Shown here piece by piece: positions 1 through 5,160 of a stretch of DNA of 5,160 nt; position 1 is the stretch's first letter; every line of letters begins with the position of its first letter. This DNA comes from an uncultured Georgenia sp. GTDB lineage: Bacteria; Actinomycetota; Actinomycetes; Actinomycetales; Actinomycetaceae. The position numbers were made by a program, and so were the translations under genes. The stretch lies in NCBI RefSeq assembly GCF_937958535.1, contig NZ_CALGNQ010000197.1, positions 1 through 5,160 of the forward strand. Direction: 5' to 3'. The notes beneath the pieces were generated by a model. It did no database searches and had not been told where the DNA came from. It saw nothing but the letters and a program-made list of their open reading frames with translations.

Positions 1-722
1 GCAAGATCGCGCTCGTCACGGGCGCCGGCTCGGGCATCGGACGCGCGACGGCAGAGAAGTACGCCGCCGAGGGCGCCCGCGTGATCCTCGCCGACATCAC
101 CGGTCTCCAGGACGAGGTCGCGGCCGCCATCGGCGACCAGGCCACGGCGGTGGAGACCGACGTCGCGGACGAGGCGGCCGTCGACCGCCTCGAGGAGTTC
201 GTGCGCAAGCAGTTCGGCGGCCTGGACATCCTGGCGAACAACGCCGGGATCAACGGCCCCGCCGCACCCAGCCACGAGTACCCGATGGACGGCTTCGACA
301 AGGTCATGAGCGTCAACCTGCGCGGCGCCTTCATGGTGCAGCGCGCCGGCCTGCGCCTCATGCTCGAGTCCGGCGGCGGTGCGGTGGTCAACACCGCCTC
401 GATCGGCGGGTTCCTCGCCACCCCGGAGGCGTCCGCCTACATCATGTCCAAGGGCGCGATCGTCATGATGACCAAGACCGCCGCCCTGGAGTACGCCACG
501 AAGGGCATCCGGGTCAACGGGGTGGCCCCGGGCATCGTGCGCACCCCGTGGATCGACAAGCTCGACGACGCGCTCGTCGAACAGCTCGCCGCCCAGGTGC
601 CGCAGGGCCGGCTGCCCTCGTCGATGGAGGTCGCCAACGTCTCGGCGTTCCTCGCCAGCGACGAGGCGTCCCACGTGACCGGCCAGCTCATCATCATCGA
701 CGGCGGCCGCAGCGCCGGCTGA
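1..722 (+). CDS. SDR family NAD(P)-dependent oxidoreductase, 5' end missing
   Basis: Classical short-chain dehydrogenase/reductase, a soluble cytoplasmic enzyme that oxidises or reduces an alcohol/ketone pair with NAD(P). The reading frame is open from base 3, giving 239 visible residues; perhaps 5-15 N-terminal residues lie outside the window, since the family is usually about 250 long. The Rossmann cofactor motif TGAGSGIG is at bases 18-41. An Asp in VILADIT, at the end of the second strand, suggests a preference for NAD over NADP. NNAG follows in LANNAGINGP. The catalytic set is complete: Asn at 315-317 (VNLRG), Ser at 399-401 (NTASIGG), Tyr at 438-440 and Lys at 450-452 (YIMSK). The PG motif (VAPGIVRTPW) and the terminal GQLIIIDGG are typical. 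The substrate cannot be told from the sequence; FabG-like, sugar and steroid dehydrogenases share these motifs. It converges on the minus-strand genes across a hairpin. Confidence 0.95.
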   Translation, partial: KIALVTGAGSGIGRATAEKYAAEGARVILADITGLQDEVAAAIGDQATAVETDVADEAAVDRLEEFVRKQFGGLDILANNAGINGPAAPSHEYPMDGFDKVMSVNLRGAFMVQRAGLRLMLESGGGAVVNTASIGGFLATPEASAYIMSKGAIVMMTKTAALEYATKGIRVNGVAPGIVRTPWIDKLDDALVEQLAAQVPQGRLPSSMEVANVSAFLASDEASHVTGQLIIIDGGRSAG

Positions 723-730
723 CCGGCCAC

Positions 731-774
731 GACACCCGGCCGGCCGAGGGCACCCGCCCCGGCCGGCCGGTGTC
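731..774. terminator. Hairpin between convergent genes, probable shared terminator
   Basis: Arm 731-745 (GACACCCGGCCGGCC) pairs with arm 761-774 (GGCCGGCCGGTGTC), giving 14 base pairs with one bulged C. The 15-base loop can fold a further 4 bp (748-751 with 756-759). It fills the 57-base gap between the stop codons of the + strand dehydrogenase and the - strand small protein. A stem reads the same from both sides, so it could end transcription in both directions. No T-run follows on either strand, as is common in high-GC actinobacteria, so termination is inferred from structure and position only. Confidence 0.7.
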
Positions 775-779
775 TGCCG

Positions 780-1034
780 TCAGTCGCCGGTCGGAGCCGC
801 CGGGGCGAGCACGAACACCCGGAACCGGTGCCGTCCGGCCAGCTCGGTGGCGAGCTCGGTGAAGGCGACACCGGCGCGGTCGCGCGCCTCCTCCTCACTC
901 CCCGGCACCTCCGGGCGCTCCGGCGGGCTCCCCGGCACGTGCTCCGGCGGGCTCGGCACCGGCACCTGGGCACCGCCGCCCAGCGCCCCGAGGGCCAGGA
1001 CCAGCGCACCCACGAGCTCCACCATCGAGCGCAT
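780..1034 (-). CDS. Small hypothetical protein with hydrophobic N-terminus and Pro-rich linker
   Basis: I do not recognise this 84-residue protein. Residues 4-22 are hydrophobic (MVELVGALVLALGALGGGA), which suggests a membrane anchor or signal peptide, although there is little positive charge before it. Residues 24-48 are a Pro/Glu-rich linker with VPGS twice (VPGSPPE, VPGSEEE). Residues 50-84 form a short charged C-terminal segment containing FRVFVL. Third positions are almost all G or C, as in the neighbouring genes, which favours real coding. The ATG at 1034 is chosen because GAAGGGGG (1039-1046) lies 4 bases upstream. An in-frame GTG at 1076-1074 overlaps the stop of the AMIN-like gene as GTGA and would give 98 residues by translational coupling. 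The FRVFVL segment repeats the end of the upstream AMIN-like protein, so this may be a diverged or partial relative. It could also be a non-functional remnant. Confidence 0.55.
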   Translation of the reverse strand: MRSMVELVGALVLALGALGGGAQVPVPSPPEHVPGSPPERPEVPGSEEEARDRAGVAFTELATELAGRHRFRVFVLAPAAPTGD

Positions 1035-1038
1035 CGCG

Positions 1039-1046
1039 CCCCCTTC
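1039..1046 (-). promoter_or_regulatory. Ribosome binding site for the small protein
   Basis: The minus strand reads GAAGGGGG, 4 bases before the ATG at 1034. This purine run favours that ATG over the upstream GTG at 1076, which has no comparable site before it. Spacing is a little short. Confidence 0.45.
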
Positions 1047-1049
1047 GCG

Positions 1050-1067
1050 CCCCGCCCGAGGGCGGGG
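1050..1067 (-). terminator. Short GC hairpin between the AMIN-like gene and the small gene
   Basis: CCCCGCCC (1050-1057) and GGGCGGGG (1060-1067) are perfect inverted arms separated by GA. A realistic fold is 7 bp with a 4-base loop. It starts 5 bases after the AMIN-like stop codon and ends just before the ribosome binding site of the small gene. There is no T-run. It could be a partial terminator or attenuator that lowers expression of the small gene, or it could mark the 3' end of the AMIN-like transcript. It might equally be chance in this base composition. Confidence 0.4.
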
Positions 1068-1072
1068 AGGTG

Positions 1073-1624
1073 TCACCAGCGGTGGGCGACGTCGATGACG
1101 AGGCGTGAGCCGCTGCCCGGCCCGTCGAGGACGAAGACCCGGAACGGCAGCCGCGCCCGGACCCCGAGCCCGATCGTCGTCTGGCCCTCGAAGCTGCCGC
1201 CGGACGCCAGCTGGCGGAAGGTGCGGTAACCGGCGACGTTCGTCAGCTCCTTCGGGTTGGCCGGACGGTACGTGGGCCGCCCGGTACTCGGGTCGTAGGA
1301 CGGTGCCCGGACGACGACGGCGAGCTTGGCACCGCCGCGCAGCGGCACGACCGCCCCGCTGCCCTCGGCGTGCACCTGGCTGACGTAGCGCACCGAGTAC
1401 CCCCGCACGTCGCCGCGGACGTCGACGACCATGCGGTCGTAGCAGCTGTGCTGCCCGGTACGCACGTCGGTGACCGAGGCGTTGCCGGAGAACGTGCCCG
1501 CCGACTTCGCCAGCGATCCCCACGTGATGCCGCAGTACGGTGCGGCCTGCGCTGAGGCACCCATCGGGGCGATGAGCGCGACTCCGAGGAGGAGTCCGAG
1601 AACGAGTCCGACCAGGCGTTTCAT
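1073..1624 (-). CDS. Secreted AMIN-like domain protein
   Basis: A 183-residue exported protein of the AMIN-like type found in actinobacteria. Residues 1-29 are a Sec signal peptide: MKR, a hydrophobic core (LVGLVLGLLLGVALIAP), then ASAQA|AP as a probable signal peptidase I site. There is no lipobox Cys, so release or wall association is more likely than lipidation. The mature domain holds the family pattern TGQHSCYDRMVVDVRGDV, then GYSVRYV, GSGAVVPLRGGAKLAVVV, and the closing FRVFVLDGPGSGSRLVIDV. The original AMIN domain helps direct proteins to the cell wall; the role of the actinobacterial version is not established to my knowledge. Cys31 and Cys61 could form a disulfide. The start is chosen because the signal peptide begins there and GGAAAGGGG (1631-1639) lies 6 bases upstream; longer upstream reading lacks such support. 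The gene diverges from tetR and is followed by the small gene. Confidence 0.87.
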   Translation of the reverse strand: MKRLVGLVLGLLLGVALIAPMGASAQAAPYCGITWGSLAKSAGTFSGNASVTDVRTGQHSCYDRMVVDVRGDVRGYSVRYVSQVHAEGSGAVVPLRGGAKLAVVVRAPSYDPSTGRPTYRPANPKELTNVAGYRTFRQLASGGSFEGQTTIGLGVRARLPFRVFVLDGPGSGSRLVIDVAHRW

Positions 1625-1630
1625 CGCGAT

Positions 1631-1639
1631 CCCCTTTCC
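1631..1639 (-). promoter_or_regulatory. Ribosome binding site for the AMIN-like gene
   Basis: The minus strand reads GGAAAGGGG, 6 bases before the ATG at 1624. It settles the start at the signal-peptide Met rather than at longer in-frame alternatives that extend to 1804. Confidence 0.7.
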
Positions 1640-1759
1640 GGGACGACCGCGGGCGGCAGTGCTGCTCGCGTTGTGCGCGCAATCTACTCCTCGCCCGCCT
1701 CCCGCCGATAGACCGCAGCGGCACCCGTTGCGAAGCCGTGACGCTGTGAGACCGGTCAC

Positions 1760-1789
1760 TGCACTGAGTGCAAACTTGCACGGTGTGCA
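1760..1789. promoter_or_regulatory. Doubled palindromic operator, probable TetR binding site
   Basis: Two copies of TGCAC-N3-GTGCA are seen: site 1 at 1760-1772 (spacer TGA) and site 2 at 1777-1789 (spacer GGT), with centres 17 bases apart. A third inverted pair bridges them: GTGCAA (1768-1773) and TTGCAC (1776-1781). The cluster ends 23 bases before the tetR ATG. Local TetR regulators usually bind such palindromes in their own promoter, so autorepression of tetR and the exporter is the natural reading. TTGCAC at 1776-1781 also resembles a -35 box lying inside site 2, though no convincing -10 follows. That this TetR protein is the one that binds is inferred from position. Confidence 0.75.
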
Positions 1790-1812
1790 GGTAGGGGCGC
1801 ACACTGACCGAC

Positions 1813-2424
1813 ATGTCCGAGACGACCGGCCGGCGCGAGCTCAACAAGGCGCGCACCCGCCAGGCGCTCATCGCGGCCACCCGCGAGCTGGCGCGGGAGC
1901 GAGGGCTGGGCGCCGTCACCGTCGAGGACATCGCCGAGCGTGCCGGGGTCTCGCGGCGAACCTTCTTCAACTACTTCCCGAACATCGAGGGCGTGGTGGC
2001 TGCCGGGCTGGCCGCGCCGCTGGAACGGATCGCCGCCGCCTTCCTGCGGCGGCCCGCCGAGGAGGAGCCGCTCACGGCGATCGCCGCGGCGCTGCGCGAA
2101 GAGCCCATCGACGCCGAGATCCTCCTCGGTTGGATGCCGGAGAACCCCGCCGAGTCCCCGCACGGCCTCGAGCTCCACCTGCGGGTCTGGCAGCACCACG
2201 AGGAGTGGCTCGTCGGCGTCCTGCGTCGACGGCTCGGGGACGAGGACGAGCTGCGCGTCCGGTCCCTGGCAGCCGCCGTCATGGCGATGTTCGAGACCGT
2301 CGAGCACGCCTGGCTGCCCACGCTGCCCGAACGCACCCCCGAGGAGGCGGTCGCCGCCTTCAACCAGGGGCTCCTGCAGGTCCTCGCCCACGCCGAGGCC
2401 GGCTGGCGCCGGCCCACCCCCTGA
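1813..2424 (+). CDS. TetR/AcrR family transcriptional regulator
   Basis: A 203-residue DNA-binding repressor, cytoplasmic and expected to act as a dimer. Residues 10-60 form the TetR N-terminal domain: helix 1 (NKARTRQALIAATRELARERG), then TVEDIAERAGVSRRTFFNYFPN at about 36-57, the canonical helix-turn-helix with the family's TFFNYF motif. Residues 65-203 are the variable ligand and dimer domain, rich in Ala, Leu and Glu; the ligand cannot be predicted. Length is typical. The ATG at 1813 is the only good start: an in-frame TAG at 1792-1794 closes the frame upstream. The nearest purine run, AGGTAGGGG (1789-1797), ends 15 bases before the ATG, so the ribosome site is poor or the message is nearly leaderless. 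The MMPL gene follows after 39 bases on the same strand, and the doubled palindrome lies just upstream, which together suggest control of that exporter and of itself. Confidence 0.95.
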   Translation: MSETTGRRELNKARTRQALIAATRELARERGLGAVTVEDIAERAGVSRRTFFNYFPNIEGVVAAGLAAPLERIAAAFLRRPAEEEPLTAIAAALREEPIDAEILLGWMPENPAESPHGLELHLRVWQHHEEWLVGVLRRRLGDEDELRVRSLAAAVMAMFETVEHAWLPTLPERTPEEAVAAFNQGLLQVLAHAEAGWRRPTP

Positions 2425-2450
2425 CCTCACGTCCCGACCGACAACCACCC

Positions 2451-2457
2451 GGAAGGA
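2451..2457 (+). promoter_or_regulatory. Ribosome binding site for the MMPL transporter
   Basis: GGAAGGA lies 6 bases before a GTG codon at 2464. This strong site decides the non-ATG start, after which the protein reads ATLLHRLGRW as expected for the N-terminus of this family. Confidence 0.85.
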
Positions 2458-2463
2458 CCCACT

Positions 2464-5049
2464 GTGGCAACTCTCCTCCACCGTCTCGGACGCTGGAGCG
2501 CCCAGCACCGCTGGGCGGCCGTCATCACCTGGCTCGTGGTCATCGCGCTCGTCGCCACCGGCGCCGCCACGCTCAGCGAGCCGCTGAGCGACGAGTTCAC
2601 CATCCCCGGCAGCCGCTTCCAGGAGGTCCTCGACGAGCTGCAGGCGGAGATCCCCGAGGCCGCCGCCGGCATCGGCACGGTGACCTTCTCGACCGAGGAC
2701 GGCTTCACCGACGAGCAGCGCGAGGCGGTCGCCGCCGTCACCGAGGAGTGGGCCGCCCTCGACGGCGTCGTCGGCGCGACCGACCCGTTCGCCACCCAGG
2801 AGCAGCTCGACGGCAGCCTCGACCAGATCGCCGCCGGCCGGGCCGAGCTCGAGGCCGGCCGGGCCGAGCTCGAGGCGGGCCGCGAGGAGCTCACCGCCCA
2901 GCGCGCGGAGCTGGAGGCCGGGGAGGCCGCCCTCGCCGCCGCCCGGGAGGAGCTGGAGGCGCAGCGCGCCGAGCTCGAGGCCTCCCGCGACATGCTCCCG
3001 CCCGCCGCCATCGCCGCCGCGGAGGAGCAGCTGGCCGCCGCCGAGCAGGAGCTCAGCAGCCGCGAGGAGGAGGCCGCCGCCGGCCGCGCCGCGATCGAGG
3101 CCGCCGAGGAGGAGCTCGCCGCCGCCGAGGCCGAGCTCGCCGCCGGGCAGACCCAGCTCGACCAGGGGGAGCGGCTCGCCCAGCTCACCGACGGCCTGCG
3201 CCAGGTCTCCGAGGACGGCACCGTCGCGATGACCCAGGTCCGCTTCGCCTCCTCCGGCGGCCAGCTCGACCCCGAGGTCACCGCCGAGGTGCAGCGCATC
3301 GGCGACACCCTGGCCGAGCACGGCATCGAGGTGAACTACAGCGCCGAGATCGTCTCCGACATCTCCAGCATCCTCGGCCCGGCCGAGGTCGTGGGCGTGG
3401 CCGTCGCCGTCGTCGTCCTCCTCGTCCTCCTCGGCTCGCTGCTCGCCGCCGGGCTGCCCCTCCTCACCGCGCTCGTCGGCGTCGGGGTCGGGGTCGGCGG
3501 CGCGATGGCCCTCAGCGGCGTGGTCGAGATGACCAGCGTGACCCCCGCGCTGGCCCTCATGCTCGGCATGGCCGTGGGCATCGACTACGCCCTGTTCATC
3601 CTCAACCGTCACCGGATGCAGCTGGCCGAGGGCATGGATCTGCGCGAGTCGATCGCCCTCGCCACCGGCACCGCAGGCAACGCGGTGACCTTCGCCGGCG
3701 CGACCGTCGTCATCGCGCTCGCCGCGCTCGGCATCACCGGCATCCCGTTCCTCGGCGTCATGGGTGTGGTCGCTGCCGCGACCGTCGTCGTCGCCGTGCT
3801 CGCCGCCATCACCCTCACCCCGGCCCTCCTCTCCTTCCTCGGCCACCGGGTGCTGCCCGAGCGGCAGCGCGCCCGGCTCGCCCGGAAGAACGGGGACTCG
3901 GCCACCCGCGGCTGGGCCGCCGCCGTGCAGCGCCGTCCGTGGCTCGCCGTCGTCGGGGTCGCCGTCATCGCCGGCGTGCTGGCCATCCCGGCCACCCAGC
4001 TGCGCCTCGGCCTGCCGGACGGCTCCCAGGAGCCGGCCGACTCCACGGCGTACCGCACCTACGACCTCATCCGTGACAACTTCGGTGCCGGCGCCAACGG
4101 CCCCGTCATCGCCGTCGCCACCCTCGACGCGCCCCTGGCGGACGAGGCCGCCCTCACCGACCTCCAGCTCGACATCGCCGAGGACCTCCTCGACGTCGAC
4201 GGCGTGCGGTACGTCGTGCCCTTCGGTGCGAGCGAGGACGGCGACACCCTCGCCTTCCAGCTCATGCCGGCCGAGGGCCCGGGCGAGGAGGCCACCGTCG
4301 AGCTCGTCGACCGGCTCATCGCCGACCAGGACGAGCTCGGCGCCGCACACGGCGTGGAGGTCGGCTACACCGGCCAGACGGTGGCGAACATCGACGTCTC
4401 CGCCCAGCTCGGGGACGCGCTGCCGGTCTACCTCCTCGTCGTCGTCGGCCTGTCGCTCGTGCTCCTGCTCCTGGTGTTCCGCTCGCTCTGGGTGCCGCTG
4501 CTCGCCTCGCTCGGCTTCCTCCTCACCGTCATCGCCTCCTTCGGCGCGGTCGTCGCGGTCTACCAGCTCGGGCACCTGTCGATGCTCTTCGGCGTCAACG
4601 AGCCGGGCCCGGTGCTCAGCTTCCTGCCGATCATCCTCATCGGCGTGCTCTTCGGGCTGGCGATGGACTACCAGGTGTTCCTCGTCTCGGCGATGCGCGA
4701 GATGCACGTCCACGGCACCGACGCCCGTACCGCCGTGGTCACCGGCTTCAACCAGAGCGCCCGCGTGGTCACCGCCGCCGCGATCATCATGGTCTCGGTG
4801 TTCGGCGGCTTCATCTTCGCCGAGCTCGCGATGATCCGGCCCATCGGCTTCGGCCTGGCCTTCGGTGTGCTCGTCGACGCGTTCCTCGTCCGGATGACCC
4901 TCACCCCGGCGGTGCTCAGCCTGCTCGGGGAGAAGGCCTGGTGGCTGCCCCGCTGGCTGGACCGGGCGCTGCCGAACGTCGACGTCGAGGGTGCCAAGCT
5001 CGAGCGGCGGCTCGAGCGGGCCGAGGAGACACAGCCCCTCCCCGCCTGA
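2464..5049 (+). CDS. MMPL family (RND-type) membrane transporter with coiled-coil insertion
   Basis: An 861-residue inner-membrane exporter of the YdfJ-like MMPL family, expected to use the proton gradient to move lipids or hydrophobic compounds outward. Predicted membrane segments: 17-37; 304-325, 328-350, 358-380, 402-424, 430-458; 491-511; then 653-672, 675-700, 716-742, 762-783 and 789-817. Together these make the usual twelve. Asp374-Tyr375 (GMAVGIDYALF) and Asp735-Tyr736 (GLAMDYQVFL) match the Asp-Tyr pairs of the proton relay. The two extracytoplasmic porter loops are 38-303 and 512-652; the second shows family features such as DNFGAGANGP. The first loop contains an Ala/Glu/Leu-rich insertion at about 113-242, which makes the protein longer than compact relatives of roughly 700-750 residues. 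The C-terminal tail is short and charged. The GTG start is set by a strong ribosome site. It is cotranscribed with tetR by position. The substrate is unknown. Confidence 0.96.
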   Translation: MATLLHRLGRWSAQHRWAAVITWLVVIALVATGAATLSEPLSDEFTIPGSRFQEVLDELQAEIPEAAAGIGTVTFSTEDGFTDEQREAVAAVTEEWAALDGVVGATDPFATQEQLDGSLDQIAAGRAELEAGRAELEAGREELTAQRAELEAGEAALAAAREELEAQRAELEASRDMLPPAAIAAAEEQLAAAEQELSSREEEAAAGRAAIEAAEEELAAAEAELAAGQTQLDQGERLAQLTDGLRQVSEDGTVAMTQVRFASSGGQLDPEVTAEVQRIGDTLAEHGIEVNYSAEIVSDISSILGPAEVVGVAVAVVVLLVLLGSLLAAGLPLLTALVGVGVGVGGAMALSGVVEMTSVTPALALMLGMAVGIDYALFILNRHRMQLAEGMDLRESIALATGTAGNAVTFAGATVVIALAALGITGIPFLGVMGVVAAATVVVAVLAAITLTPALLSFLGHRVLPERQRARLARKNGDSATRGWAAAVQRRPWLAVVGVAVIAGVLAIPATQLRLGLPDGSQEPADSTAYRTYDLIRDNFGAGANGPVIAVATLDAPLADEAALTDLQLDIAEDLLDVDGVRYVVPFGASEDGDTLAFQLMPAEGPGEEATVELVDRLIADQDELGAAHGVEVGYTGQTVANIDVSAQLGDALPVYLLVVVGLSLVLLLLVFRSLWVPLLASLGFLLTVIASFGAVVAVYQLGHLSMLFGVNEPGPVLSFLPIILIGVLFGLAMDYQVFLVSAMREMHVHGTDARTAVVTGFNQSARVVTAAAIIMVSVFGGFIFAELAMIRPIGFGLAFGVLVDAFLVRMTLTPAVLSLLGEKAWWLPRWLDRALPNVDVEGAKLERRLERAEETQPLPA
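2833..2874 (+). repeat. Exact 21-bp tandem duplication inside the transporter gene
   Basis: Two identical 21-base units (2833-2853 and 2854-2874), each encoding the heptad AGRAELE, sit at the start of the coiled-coil region. Further diverged copies follow in the same register (AGREELT, AQRAELE, AGEAALA, AAREELE, AQRAELE), so the segment probably grew by duplication of whole heptads. Being a multiple of three, gain or loss of a unit keeps the frame. Confidence 0.9.
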
Positions 5050-5058
5050 CCGACCCAG

Positions 5059-5098
5059 CCGCTGCCCCGCACGCACCCCCCCGCGTGCGGGGCAGCGG
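5059..5098 (+). terminator. Strong hairpin terminator after the transporter gene
   Basis: The arm 5059-5074 (CCGCTGCCCCGCACGC) pairs perfectly with 5083-5098 (GCGTGCGGGGCAGCGG), giving 16 bp around an 8-base loop (A followed by seven C). It begins 9 bases after the transporter stop codon, where the end of the tetR-MMPL transcript is expected. No T-run follows, so it is a GC-only stem of the kind often seen in actinobacteria. Confidence 0.8.
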
Positions 5099-5101
5099 GG
5101 T

Positions 5102-5160
5102 CTCGGCACCGCAGGTGCGGGACGTGGGCTCGGCACCGAGGCCGAGGCGCGGGACGTGGG
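5102..5160. repeat. Short direct repeats running into the window end
   Basis: CTCGGCACCG occurs at 5102-5111 and 5129-5138, and GCGGGACGTGGG at 5117-5128 and 5149-5160. The order is block A, 5 bases, block B, then block A, 10 bases, block B. Two near-copies of a 27-32-base unit are therefore visible, and the tract may continue past the window. No reading frame here looks like a gene. It could be a small intergenic repeat, or the edge of a neighbouring low-complexity region. Confidence 0.5.

Noticed and set aside
898..954. Repeated 11-14-base blocks in the Pro-rich part of the small gene
   Set aside because: They are explained by repeated VPGS and Pro-Pro-Glu codons in a low-complexity linker; not a CRISPR or regulatory array.
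437..1009. A minus-strand open frame overlapping the end of the dehydrogenase gene
   Set aside because: The overlapped region encodes the intact catalytic and C-terminal motifs of the dehydrogenase on the + strand; the minus frame is compositionally biased without motifs.
1681..1686. TAGATT on the minus strand as a -10 box for the AMIN-like gene
   Set aside because: It resembles a -10 and is well placed, 56 bases before the start codon, but no -35-like hexamer lies 16-18 bases upstream of it. Too weak to annotate as a promoter.
1750..1757. Perfect 8-bp palindrome GACCGGTC near the operators
   Set aside because: It is short, does not extend beyond 8 bp, and is unlike the TGCAC-N3-GTGCA pair; chance is likely in this composition.
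2397..2414. Hairpin GGCCGGC-TGGC-GCCGGCC at the end of tetR
   Set aside because: It lies inside the coding sequence, is only 7 bp, and is made of GGC/GCC codons that are common here. It might slow read-through to the exporter, but nothing else supports an attenuator.
1470..4076. An 868-codon open frame on the + strand in another phase
   Set aside because: It is Arg/Pro/Ala-rich, spans the divergent promoter region and two real genes, and shows no domain. It is a shadow of the genuine frames.
1756..5136. A 1126-codon open frame on the minus strand opposite tetR and the transporter
   Set aside because: Stops are rare on the complement of high-GC genes with G/C third positions. Its translation is low-complexity (Gly, Glu, Asp, Arg, His runs), with no recognisable domain, while the + strand frames encode clear TetR and MMPL proteins.

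Overview
The window is very GC-rich, and its genes favour G or C at third codon positions. It carries an AMIN-like secreted protein and an MMPL exporter of the kind common in actinobacteria, so it most likely comes from a high-GC actinobacterium. Genus cannot be judged from the sequence, and no mobile element, CRISPR array, tRNA or rRNA is visible.

Layout, left to right. (1) The 3' part of a short-chain dehydrogenase/reductase gene on the + strand, cut by the window start, ends at 722. (2) A strong GC hairpin (731-774) separates it from a convergent minus-strand pair: a secreted AMIN-like domain protein (1073-1624) followed downstream by a small 84-residue protein (780-1034). (3) A 188-base divergent intergenic region (1625-1812) holds two copies of the palindrome TGCAC-N3-GTGCA close to the next gene. 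(4) A TetR-family regulator (1813-2424) and an 861-residue MMPL/RND-type membrane transporter (2464-5049) run on the + strand, 39 bases apart, and look like one operon. (5) A 16-bp GC hairpin (5059-5098) closes that operon. After it a short direct-repeat tract runs to the window end.

How the parts fit together: the TetR protein probably binds the doubled palindrome just upstream of its own start and represses itself and the exporter until a ligand, perhaps an exported compound, releases it. The exporter has the two Asp-Tyr pairs expected of the MMPL proton relay. Its first extracytoplasmic loop carries an insertion that reads as a long antiparallel helical hairpin, with a hydrophobic residue every seventh position on both arms and Pro-Pro at the tip. 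The AMIN-like protein starts from the other side of the same intergenic region, but nothing visible ties it functionally to the exporter.

Overall this looks like ordinary chromosomal content. The points most worth a second look are the doubled operator, the helical hairpin in the exporter, and the sequence echo between the small protein and the AMIN-like protein beside it. I do not see convincing evidence of a wholly new system.
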